In this document: positions 34,884-43,302 of the stretch, in pieces | Numbering within the stretch: position 1 is the first letter of the stretch | How the letters are laid out: each line of letters opens with the position of its first letter | Source: JAWXBG01 sp044375415 | GTDB lineage: Bacteria; Bacteroidota; Bacteroidia; Flavobacteriales_D; Sanyastnellaceae | Length of the DNA stretch: 64,000 nucleotides | Assembly (NCBI GenBank): GCA_044375415.1 | Contig: JBILMS010000006.1 | Coordinates: 1-64,000 of the forward strand | Reading direction: 5' to 3' | Notes under the pieces: model-generated | Database searches by the model: none | The model's input: the letters and a program-made list of their open reading frames with translations, nothing else | What the model was told of the DNA's origin: nothing | Position numbers and translations under genes: made by a program

Positions 34884-36011
34884 TTAATATTTGATCTCAA
34901 TACCGTCTGCAAGCTCAGTCTGACCGGAAGTCACTACCATATCTTCTTCGGTGATACCGGATATAACTTCCACATTACCGTTGTAGATCACACCCGTGGT
35001 GATGCTTCTCTTTTTGGCGATACGCTTTCCACCTTCCTCAACAGCAACATAAACAAAGGGATCAGTACCTGCGTTTTGGATAATATTTATGGGTATCGAG
35101 ATAGTAGAGTCGCGCTCGTAGTCGATTACCTTAAGGATAGCAACCATGTTGGGTCTATATTCCGATGCACCTGACGGAAGGCCTACCTCTGCCGTAAAAG
35201 TTCGAGTCATTGGATTAATGACTTTAGCAGCATAACTCACTTTTGATTCGATATCTTTATTCAAATCAGGGAAGTGAATGAGCACCGCATTTCCCTTATT
35301 CACTTTCGATGCATAGGCTTCTGCGATCTCACCTTTTACCTTCAAATTAGACAGATTCACTACGCGTATTGCAGGTATGCCGGGAGCTGTTGTTTGTCCA
35401 ACTTTAATATCCACCGCATCCACTGTTCCACTGATTGGAGAATTGATGCGGGTTAAAGCGATGGTTTCCTGCAATGCTTGAATCTGTTTTTCCATCGATT
35501 CTTTATTAGACTTGGCCGTAAGGAATTGCATTTCGGAACCGATTTTTTGATCCCACAATTTCTTTTGACGATTGTACACATCAGTCACCAAGGCATACTG
35601 GGTTTGATAACCCTCGAGTTGTTTTGAGTATATGCCATCATCAAGTTTTGCCAAGAGTTGACCCGCAGAAACAGTCTGACCGGGTACTACTAACACTTGT
35701 GTAACGATACCGGGTGTTTGAGCACTTACCGTAATATTATCATCAGTATCAACACTACCTTGAATTTCGATGAAGTGACGGAATGTCCCTGAGACCATTT
35801 TTGTCACTTTCACATCTTTAATTTTTTTATTCTGTGTTGCACCTGAATCGCTGAGTTCAATTTCAGTCTCAAGCTGACGGATTTGATCTGCCAATGCCGC
35901 CTGCTGTTTTTTCAATTCCGTAAGTTGATCGGCTTTGGATACAGAACCCCCACAAGCCGCCAGTATCAGAACGATGGCCGCAAAGAGGATTATATTAAAT
36001 TTCGCTTTCAT
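34884..36011 (-). CDS. RND efflux periplasmic adaptor (MFP) lipoprotein
   Basis: A 375-residue lipoprotein (lipobox LAACG, Cys at about 20). A short coiled coil after the lipid anchor (ELKKQQAALADQIRQLETEI) is followed by the biotinyl-lipoyl halves (TVSAQTPGIVTQVLVVPGQT; ITRINSPISGT-type segment near 170), a helical hairpin (about 118-165), the beta-barrel domain and the membrane-proximal domain. It bridges the RND pump and TolC. Gap of 36 bases from the tolC gene. Confidence 0.92.
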   Translation of the reverse strand: MKAKFNIILFAAIVLILAACGGSVSKADQLTELKKQQAALADQIRQLETEIELSDSGATQNKKIKDVKVTKMVSGTFRHFIEIQGSVDTDDNITVSAQTPGIVTQVLVVPGQTVSAGQLLAKLDDGIYSKQLEGYQTQYALVTDVYNRQKKLWDQKIGSEMQFLTAKSNKESMEKQIQALQETIALTRINSPISGTVDAVDIKVGQTTAPGIPAIRVVNLSNLKVKGEIAEAYASKVNKGNAVLIHFPDLNKDIESKVSYAAKVINPMTRTFTAEVGLPSGASEYRPNMVAILKVIDYERDSTISIPINIIQNAGTDPFVYVAVEEGGKRIAKKRSITTGVIYNGNVEVISGITEEDMVVTSGQTELADGIEIKY

Positions 36012-36047
36012 ATCTGTGATAGAATTATAGTTTATGGTTGAGTTAAA

Positions 36048-37379
36048 TTAGAGTTGACTGAGCGCGTTAGACATTTTTACTTTGGCATTCATAAGTCCTA
36101 ACATTGCACCGATGTAGGAGCCCTGAGCTTGAATAACCTGTGCCTGGCTTTGGCTTACTTCGAAACTTGAAGCCAAACCTTCGGTGTATTTGATTCTTGT
36201 TTTTTCCAATATCTTTTCGGCCAATGCAAGGTTGTCTTTTGTTGCATTATAGTTCTGAAGAGCATAAGTATATTCTGTTCTCGCCGAATTATATTGCAAT
36301 TGGATCGCTTCTTTCGTCATGGCGGTTAAGTCCGTCATACGCTGCACTTCCACCCTCGCTTTCCCAATTACTTTGTTAGTGCTCAGACCGGCGAAAATTG
36401 GAATGTTGAGCTGAATACCCCACAATTGAATAGGGAACCAAGGTTCACTCGTATCGAAAAAACTAAATTCATTTCTCTGCGCATTTGTCTGCAGATTGTA
36501 GAATGCTCCTAAAGTTGGAAGTCTCTTCGATCGCTGATTTTTAAGATCCAATTGCTGCATTCCAAGTGCTCCGAGTGTAACCTGATAATCGATGTGCATA
36601 TCAGCAGAAAAAGGTGCGGTCAGAACTTCGGCTGTTGCACTGTTCAGTAGTGTTTCCGAATTTTCGGTAAGTTGTAATTCGGTCGCAAGCGGCATCCCAA
36701 TTTGAAACTTGAGAAGGTCTAATGTGAGTTTCACTTGCTGTTCGGCACTGGCAATTCGATTGTCAAGATCGTTTAGTGAAAGTTGCAATTGCTGAACATC
36801 TTGTTCTTCGACAAACCCAACATCATAAAGCGCTTTAGTATCCGTAAAAGTTTTATTCAAAACTTCGCGACTACCTGAAATCAAAGTCAAGTTGTCCTGT
36901 GCAATAACTGCAAGATGATATGAATTAGCCACATCTTCTCGGACCTGCTTTTCCGTTTGTGTTTTTTGCTTTTGTTTTAAACTAGCATAAGACCTTGAAG
37001 CTTCCAGGCCTACTAGCCATGAACCGTTGAAGAGCAATTGAGTTGCACTTAAACCCACGGTCACGTTGTTAGAAGTACCAAATTGAAGTTTAGCAAATTC
37101 GCCGGCTTGACCACCAAAAAATTCGGCAGGAACAAGTTGAGTAGGCAGATTGAGGTAATTCTGATATTGCACGGAACCGTTTATTTGTGGCAGTCCGATG
37201 CCTATCAGTTCCTCGGTTTGAAGAGCGGCAACGTCTACATCGTATGAAGCACTTTTGGAGGCATACGCATTTTTAACGGCGTAATCCTGAGCTTCTTTTA
37301 ACGACATAGACACAACCTGAGCCTGACTATAGAAAGTCAGCATCAAGGCAGTGATGATAAGAGATAGCAGTCGTGTCAT
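36048..37379 (-). CDS. TolC-like outer-membrane efflux protein
   Basis: A 443-residue outer-membrane factor with a signal peptide (LMLTFYSQAQ) and two tandem OEP domains of long helices with beta-barrel strands (SLKEAQDYAVKNAYASKSAS at the start; YTEGLASSFEVSQSQAQVIQ near the end, the usual closing motif of the second repeat). It forms the outer-membrane channel of the RND pump. It starts 23 bases after the tetR stop. Confidence 0.92.
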   Translation of the reverse strand: MTRLLSLIITALMLTFYSQAQVVSMSLKEAQDYAVKNAYASKSASYDVDVAALQTEELIGIGLPQINGSVQYQNYLNLPTQLVPAEFFGGQAGEFAKLQFGTSNNVTVGLSATQLLFNGSWLVGLEASRSYASLKQKQKTQTEKQVREDVANSYHLAVIAQDNLTLISGSREVLNKTFTDTKALYDVGFVEEQDVQQLQLSLNDLDNRIASAEQQVKLTLDLLKFQIGMPLATELQLTENSETLLNSATAEVLTAPFSADMHIDYQVTLGALGMQQLDLKNQRSKRLPTLGAFYNLQTNAQRNEFSFFDTSEPWFPIQLWGIQLNIPIFAGLSTNKVIGKARVEVQRMTDLTAMTKEAIQLQYNSARTEYTYALQNYNATKDNLALAEKILEKTRIKYTEGLASSFEVSQSQAQVIQAQGSYIGAMLGLMNAKVKMSNALSQL

Positions 37380-37402
37380 AAATGGTAATTGGTTGTTTTG
37401 GT

Positions 37403-38020
37403 TCAGTTTTTTTTCTTCGTCTTCAGTTTCGATTCGAGCATTTCTATTCCTTTCGGACTTGCAATTCCTCGAACATGATATGTGGCTAATTCCATGTATA
37501 GTTCGGTAAGACTGTACTCTTGTTGTGGAAAGAGTTTTTGGTCGAACATTACATTCATTCGGCCTATGTATAATTTTGAAATAACATCAGCGTTGAAATC
37601 CTTTCGATACAAACCTTCCTTTTGTCCTTTTTTCAAATTATCGAGGATACACTCTACAATAAACTTTTGGCGGTTATTCCATAGGTCGAAGTAAATCTCC
37701 GGGTGATACTTTTCCATGTCGTAGGCTACAGACGGATGCATGTGATGCAACATCATGGAAACCCATTTCATTATTTCGAGACTTTCGTCAATGGCATTAA
37801 GACCACGCGAACAGATTGCTTTAATCTGTTTGTCTTCGTTATCACAAAAAGAAGTAACGGTTCTTTTAACCAAGTCTTCTTTATCCTTCACATATAAATA
37901 GAGCGTTTTCTTCGAAATACCCAGATGACGAGCCATGTCGTCCATATTGACGCTTTTAATACCTAAGCGCATGAACACTTTACCGGCTGCCTCTACTATT
38001 TTTTCTATTTTTTCTTCCAT
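37403..38020 (-). CDS. TetR family transcriptional regulator of the efflux operon
   Basis: A 205-residue repressor from the ATG at 38,020 (MEEKIEKIVEAAGKVFMRLG). The N-terminal TetR DNA-binding domain is at residues 1-55 with the helix-turn-helix MDDMARHLGISKKTLYLYVK, a very good match to the family. The C-terminal ligand domain (about 70-190) is all helical. As the first gene of the operon it probably represses itself and the pump genes by binding the palindrome at 38,053-38,083. Confidence 0.93.
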   Translation of the reverse strand: MEEKIEKIVEAAGKVFMRLGIKSVNMDDMARHLGISKKTLYLYVKDKEDLVKRTVTSFCDNEDKQIKAICSRGLNAIDESLEIMKWVSMMLHHMHPSVAYDMEKYHPEIYFDLWNNRQKFIVECILDNLKKGQKEGLYRKDFNADVISKLYIGRMNVMFDQKLFPQQEYSLTELYMELATYHVRGIASPKGIEMLESKLKTKKKN

Positions 38021-38028
38021 TTCGGGCG

Positions 38029-38036
38029 CAAATTTA
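38029..38036 (-). promoter_or_regulatory. -7 box of the tetR-efflux operon
   Basis: On the minus strand TAAATTTG matches TAnnTTTG exactly and ends 8 bases before the tetR ATG. The transcript would start within a few bases of the start codon. Confidence 0.6.
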
Positions 38037-38052
38037 GTCACACATTTCACAT

Positions 38053-38083
38053 TGGAAACGATTTAACGCCTATTTCGTTTCCA
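38053..38083. promoter_or_regulatory. Palindromic operator candidate for TetR
   Basis: A perfect 9-bp inverted repeat, tggaaacga at 38,053-38,061 and tcgtttcca at 38,075-38,083, separated by 13 bases, with further partial symmetry outside (att/caa). It covers the region where the -33 contact of the tetR promoter should be, so binding would block RNA polymerase. Confidence 0.7.
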
Positions 38084-38134
38084 TTGTTCAAAAACGCATG
38101 TGAATTGCCTAAAATGGCGGATGAATGGAATCGA

Positions 38135-39664
38135 CTACAAAATCACAACCAGGTGGCTTTGGAAAAAGCCGGATGAATCAGACAATGAAAGGGTATATAT
38201 TCCTGCGGGAAGACCTGAGAATTCGAATATTCTGTTCATGTGGCCCACCTCTTTTGTGATTTCAATACCGATTGAATTATGAATGGTGGCTAGAATCTTT
38301 TGTCCGGCTTTAAAATTTCCCGATAAATAAAATGACCCATAGGAAGGGTTCGGGAAAACGTGAAAAGAGTCTTCAATCAATATATCTTCAGTATTCAAGA
38401 AACATCCTTGGAAATTGTTGGAGCAGACAGCTTGAAAAACTTCTTCCTCTAATGTGTAATAAGCACTTTGCTCACCGAAATCAAAACCATTAAACGCCCC
38501 ATTTGTCATGAAAATAAAACCGGCGGCATCCCAACCGGAGTCTGCAAACCAATACATATCTGAAATGAGTCCATACGCTTCACCCGGGTGACCTTTGAAC
38601 TCGTCACCTTCAAAAATCAAATCACCGCCCGGAGTGTCTGTTGTGCAATGTACTCCAAGTCCCCACGATCGAAAAAGGCCGTAATAATTATCGCCGTTAT
38701 CGCCATCGTATGTCCATTGTGGGGTTTGCATGAGTTCAATGGAAGAAGGAAGGAGCACTTCAATTCCATTGTATTCACCATCTTTCATCACCAATAAAAT
38801 TCGAGCCAGATCGGAGGGAGAAATTCGCAGACCACCCTGCGGACCGAACAATAGGCCATTCGTCCCAATTGTATAGTTATCCAAAAGCAGCGGGGTTGGA
38901 TCATTACCTTGAAAGTTATCGGCCTGCGGTGTCCATCCACCTTGATTTCGATAAAGCACAGCTACATTATCGATGTTCTCAATATCTGTCACATTATAGC
39001 TGCCGGCAATACCCAAGGGATCAAGGATATTATCCTTCATATAAACGTCGAAACGTTGATCTGAAATAGCTTCAACCAAGGTTCCAACTATGCCGTAATT
39101 AATATTTGAATAGGCGAAAAAAGTACCCGGCTCCTCTTGTCGAAACATATTGGAAGTATAAAAAGAACCTTGATCTGTCAAAAGATCCTGAATAGCAGGA
39201 GGTGTGGCATCAAAAGAAAAGGAAGCCCCGAGAAAATCACTGTATCCCGACCCATCCTGTATAGAAGATGTGTGAGATAATATCATTCGAAACGTTATGG
39301 CGACATCCGGCCAGTTGGGATTTCTAAGTTCAAATCCGAGGTATGGGCTCACATCATCATCCAGCTCAAATAGTCCTTGGTCGTATAGCTTCATCAAGCC
39401 CATTGCCGAAACCGTTTTGGAAATGGAGGCTATTCGGTACATGGTACTATCGTCCACAGCGAGCTCACGCGTATAATCCTTTAACCCAAAATGGTAGGTT
39501 TCTATATCTTGTTGACAAACCTTCACGACCGACAATCCCATTAGTTCATGGTCCTCGAAAATGGATTCAAGTTGAGTATTGAGTTGGGTGTAACCACTTG
39601 AGGCAACACAGAGGGCGGCTAAGAAGCTATAGATATTTCGCAATCGAATCATATTTGAACTCAT
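38135..39664 (-). CDS. Secreted serine hydrolase (beta-lactamase/PBP4-like) with T9SS sorting domain
   Basis: A 509-residue protein with a signal peptide (residues 5-26). The beta-lactamase/class C PBP-like domain (about 30-390) has the catalytic SxxK (SISK, 80-83), the YxN motif (YSN, 185-187) and a conserved HTS (131-133). A type A T9SS C-terminal sorting domain follows at about 430-509 (DSFHVFPNPSYGSFYLSG, then GLPAGIYTLSLSDSSG). It should therefore be exported through the outer membrane and anchored or released at the surface. Probable esterase or D-aminopeptidase; the substrate is not predicted. Met5 (39,652) is an alternative start. Confidence 0.9.
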   Translation of the reverse strand: MSSNMIRLRNIYSFLAALCVASSGYTQLNTQLESIFEDHELMGLSVVKVCQQDIETYHFGLKDYTRELAVDDSTMYRIASISKTVSAMGLMKLYDQGLFELDDDVSPYLGFELRNPNWPDVAITFRMILSHTSSIQDGSGYSDFLGASFSFDATPPAIQDLLTDQGSFYTSNMFRQEEPGTFFAYSNINYGIVGTLVEAISDQRFDVYMKDNILDPLGIAGSYNVTDIENIDNVAVLYRNQGGWTPQADNFQGNDPTPLLLDNYTIGTNGLLFGPQGGLRISPSDLARILLVMKDGEYNGIEVLLPSSIELMQTPQWTYDGDNGDNYYGLFRSWGLGVHCTTDTPGGDLIFEGDEFKGHPGEAYGLISDMYWFADSGWDAAGFIFMTNGAFNGFDFGEQSAYYTLEEEVFQAVCSNNFQGCFLNTEDILIEDSFHVFPNPSYGSFYLSGNFKAGQKILATIHNSIGIEITKEVGHMNRIFEFSGLPAGIYTLSLSDSSGFFQSHLVVIL

Positions 39665-39898
39665 TTAGAGTGGGTTTCGGACCGAGCGTATGGTTTAGGG
39701 GAGGCAACAAAAGGCAATAAAAAACCGAAAATACATCAATCGGATTATTTGATTGTATAGAAAAGATTAAATCCGCTGCAAACAGAAGCTGGTTTATCCA
39801 CTTATATCATTGTTTATCACACTCTTTAGCTATAATTCTAGTATTTCATAGTGGATATCTATTTTTCCATTTTAAGGTGTACCCCGCACAAACCTACC

Positions 39899-39906
39899 TA
39901 ACTTTG
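39899..39906 (+). promoter_or_regulatory. -7 box for the 1090-residue surface protein
   Basis: TAACTTTG matches TAnnTTTG exactly, 25 bases before the ATG at 39,932. The rest of the 267-base gap from 39,665 shows no gene or hairpin. Confidence 0.5.
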
Positions 39907-39931
39907 CCGGCCCTTTTAGATTACCCTAAAC

Positions 39932-42900
39932 ATGACGATAAAAGCACTTTTTAGTCTCTTTGGAGGATTGGTTTTCCTAACCTCCCTTCATTCCCAAATC
40001 GTAATTAACGAAGTAGACAGCGACACACCCGGCACGGATTTACTCGAGTTTGTGGAGTTGTATGGACCTGCGAATGCTTCTCTAAACGGCTATGTGGTCG
40101 TTTTCTTTAATGGCTTGAATGACCTTTCCTATGGATCTTTTGATCTAGATGGATATTCATTGGACGCCAACGGATTTTTTGTTTTGGGAAATTCGGCTGT
40201 AGATAATGTCGATTTAACCTTTGCCAACAATCTCCTCCAAAGTGGATCTGATGCTATTGCGCTATATTCAGGCAATGCAAGCAATTGGCCGGCCGGAACT
40301 GCTATTAGTTTGGTATCATTGATTGATGCCGTTGTTTATGACACCGATGATGCAGATGATTTCACTCTTCTTGCACTCACACCGGGTCAACCACAAGTAA
40401 ACGAATCGGCCAACGGTTTTCCGGTAGATCAAAGTATAGCGCGAGTTCCTAATGGAGGAGCGGCTTTGGAAACAACTACCTATTTGGCACAGCAACCCAC
40501 TCCCGGTGCAAGCAATGAGCTGGATTGTATTGGCGGAACAGTTGCTACTACCGAAGGTGCCACCGTTTTAAACCTTTGCACAGATGACAACAGCGATTTA
40601 ATATTTCTTGTTGCCGAAAATGTTGTAGGAACCGGTTACTATTGGATTTTTACTCAAACTGATAACACTATCATATCCTATTCCGATATCAATTCATTTG
40701 ATCCGGATCTATTATTGCCGGGCACATGCAGACTCTATGGGCTGTCTTATGCGGGCATACCAAGTGCTACGACTCTGCAGGTGGGAGATCACATTGACAA
40801 TGTTGTTGCAAGTATATGTGCCGTTCCCTCTTACAATTTTATCACCATCAATAAAGAACTATGTAATGACCCCGAATGCGACGCCGGAGAAATAACGGAT
40901 GCACTTGGAGGTAATTATGTAGTAGCATGTTTGGATGGTACATCTGACTTGATTTCATTTCAAACGAATTCCGAACCTACAGCCGATTCGTATACATGGA
41001 TTATCACAGATATTTCCGGATTTATCATAGAAACAACTACCCTCGATTTTGTGGACTTCAACGCAATGCCGGAAGGATCGTATCGCGTTTATGGTGTCTC
41101 ACATGAAGGCCCATTAGATGCAAGCACTATTGAAGTAGACGAAAATATTGATGACGTGGAAGGAACGGGATATTGCATTGATATATCAAGCAATTTTGTT
41201 ACGGTGATTGCTCAACCCTGTGAGGTAAGTCCCGGATGTGCCGATTTATTCTTCTCTGAATATGTGGAAGGAGCTTCGAACAACAAAGCGGTAGAAATTT
41301 TCAATCCAACCGATCAAGACATTTCGTTGACGGGTTATACCGTGCACACTTATAACAATGGATCATCGGTTCCAACAAATTCGTTCAACCTCACCGGCAC
41401 CATAGCCGCCGGCGATGCATATGTAATTGCCAATAGTCAGGCGGATTTTTTAATTTTGGATGAAGCCGATTACACTTCTAGTATAACATGGTTCAATGGA
41501 AACGACGCGCTCGTTTTGTACTTCGGTGGTCAGGCAATAGATGCCATCGGTATTCCCGGTGTTGACCCTATCACAGCGTGGACTGTGGGTAACGGAACCA
41601 CCGGAGAGCAAACATTGGTTAGAAAAGTTAATGTAACAGCCGGAACTACAGATTGGGTTTTGGGAGCTTCACAATGGAATGTTTATCCTCAAAACACATT
41701 TACTTTTTTGGGCTCACATTCTTTCCTTGGATGTGAATTTTTGAATGCACCTCAAATCTCCATAAACACTTCCTCGCAAAGCGTAGAAGAAAATGCTACA
41801 TATGCAAATGTCATTGTAGAAGTATACAATCCCATCTATGCCGTTGAGGTTACACTCTCATTGACAGGAGGAACAGCGACACCGGGAGCTGACTTCACAA
41901 ACACATTGCCGATAACACTCATATTTCCTGAAGGATCCACAGCACCGCAAACCGTTCAAATCCCTCTTATAGATGATGAGGAAATCGAAAGTGATGAAAC
42001 CATTGATGTCCTGCTAACCGCCGGTACAGGCGTTGTGCTTCTTCAGCAGACGCAGCAAATAACCATTGAAGATAACGATGCCCTCGTACCTTCATACGAC
42101 ATTATAGAAATTACAGGAGTCGATGATGAAAGCATGGCCGACAGTCTAGGCGTAGAATGCCAACTGCAAGGAATTGTTCACGGAGTCAATACGTTTCCCG
42201 GAGGAATACAATTTACACTTATAGATGATACAGATGGTATCGGGGTCTTTAATGGAGACAGCGACTTGGGGTATGTTGTGCAAGAGGGCGATGAAGTAAT
42301 CATTGTTGGAGTAATCGACCAATTCAACGGTCTCACTCAGATCACACCTTCTTCTATTGAGTTCATCAGTTCGGCGAACACCATCAATACACCTGAGATT
42401 GTTTCAGAACTCAGTGAGCTTACTGAAAGTGCGATTGTAGAATTAAAGTGTATTGAATTGGTAAATCCTTCACAATGGACCAATACACTTCCGGGATTTA
42501 ATGTCGAGGTGACCGATGGAAATAATACATGGGAAGTTCGCATTGACGGCGATACAGAAATATTTGGCAGTGATGCGCCCTTAGGGCATTTCAGTGTGAG
42601 CGGGATCGGAGGTCAATTTGATCCGGTTGAACCCTACGACACAGGATATCAGTTGCTGCCCAGATACTTTGATGATTTTTCTCCGAGTGTCTATTCTTCA
42701 TTCGATGATATATCAACAATCGTATTTGGAACCGGGGAAAACATCACTATCAATTTTGTTAATCAGAGCGAGGGGGGTACATTCTTCTTATGGAATTTTG
42801 GAGATGGCGCTACTTCTACGGTAGAAAATCCAAGTCATGAATATGATTTCGACTTCTTAGTAGCGAATGATGAGATAACCATTACACTTCTGATTACCGG

Positions 42901-43204
42901 GTTTTTGGGTTGTACCGATATCTACACGTTTACTGTAGAAACTTCCTACCTTAATCTCGAAGAAAACACGACGCCGAACTTGGAAATATTTCCAAATCCG
43001 GCCGAGGACAAGCTACAATTCGGCTCTTCTTGTTCTATTGAATCATACGTACTCACAGATGCACAGGGCAGGACCGTTTATAGCTCTAACAATGTGAATC
43101 TGAAAAAAGGCGAGGTGGATGTATCTGTATTGACTTCGGGAGTGTACACCATACGATTTGAAACGGCCTGTGGAACCACGATTCAGAAATTCATCAAATT
43201 GTAA
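39932..43204 (+). CDS. Large multidomain secreted protein with lamin-tail, Calx-beta, PKD and T9SS sorting domains
   Basis: A 1090-residue secreted protein. Order: signal peptide (1-21); lamin-tail-like domain (about 22-190; IVINEVDSDTPGTDLLEFVE); two similar Ig-like repeats (about 200-310 and 315-430; each with a 'cxDgxsDLI' opening and an RxYGxS ending); second lamin-tail domain (about 437-600; LFFSEYVEGASNNKAVEIFN); Calx-beta (about 608-712; SVEENATYANVIVEV, GGTATPGADF); an OB-fold-like domain (about 725-905); a PKD domain (about 945-1000; FFLWNFGDGATSTVENPSHE); and a type A sorting domain (about 1020-1090; LEIFPNPAEDKLQF, ending KFIKL). Likely an adhesin or matrix protein; no catalytic domain is recognised. 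Confidence 0.9.
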   Translation: MTIKALFSLFGGLVFLTSLHSQIVINEVDSDTPGTDLLEFVELYGPANASLNGYVVVFFNGLNDLSYGSFDLDGYSLDANGFFVLGNSAVDNVDLTFANNLLQSGSDAIALYSGNASNWPAGTAISLVSLIDAVVYDTDDADDFTLLALTPGQPQVNESANGFPVDQSIARVPNGGAALETTTYLAQQPTPGASNELDCIGGTVATTEGATVLNLCTDDNSDLIFLVAENVVGTGYYWIFTQTDNTIISYSDINSFDPDLLLPGTCRLYGLSYAGIPSATTLQVGDHIDNVVASICAVPSYNFITINKELCNDPECDAGEITDALGGNYVVACLDGTSDLISFQTNSEPTADSYTWIITDISGFIIETTTLDFVDFNAMPEGSYRVYGVSHEGPLDASTIEVDENIDDVEGTGYCIDISSNFVTVIAQPCEVSPGCADLFFSEYVEGASNNKAVEIFNPTDQDISLTGYTVHTYNNGSSVPTNSFNLTGTIAAGDAYVIANSQADFLILDEADYTSSITWFNGNDALVLYFGGQAIDAIGIPGVDPITAWTVGNGTTGEQTLVRKVNVTAGTTDWVLGASQWNVYPQNTFTFLGSHSFLGCEFLNAPQISINTSSQSVEENATYANVIVEVYNPIYAVEVTLSLTGGTATPGADFTNTLPITLIFPEGSTAPQTVQIPLIDDEEIESDETIDVLLTAGTGVVLLQQTQQITIEDNDALVPSYDIIEITGVDDESMADSLGVECQLQGIVHGVNTFPGGIQFTLIDDTDGIGVFNGDSDLGYVVQEGDEVIIVGVIDQFNGLTQITPSSIEFISSANTINTPEIVSELSELTESAIVELKCIELVNPSQWTNTLPGFNVEVTDGNNTWEVRIDGDTEIFGSDAPLGHFSVSGIGGQFDPVEPYDTGYQLLPRYFDDFSPSVYSSFDDISTIVFGTGENITINFVNQSEGGTFFLWNFGDGATSTVENPSHEYDFDFLVANDEITITLLITGFLGCTDIYTFTVETSYLNLEENTTPNLEIFPNPAEDKLQFGSSCSIESYVLTDAQGRTVYSSNNVNLKKGEVDVSVLTSGVYTIRFETACGTTIQKFIKL

Positions 43205-43302
43205 TAGTAGGATTGAATTAATACATGGGTAAAACCGGCAACGTTTCTTTGCTCACAAAACAAATACTATCTAAATAAATAGCAATAACCAAATTAATCA
43301 AG

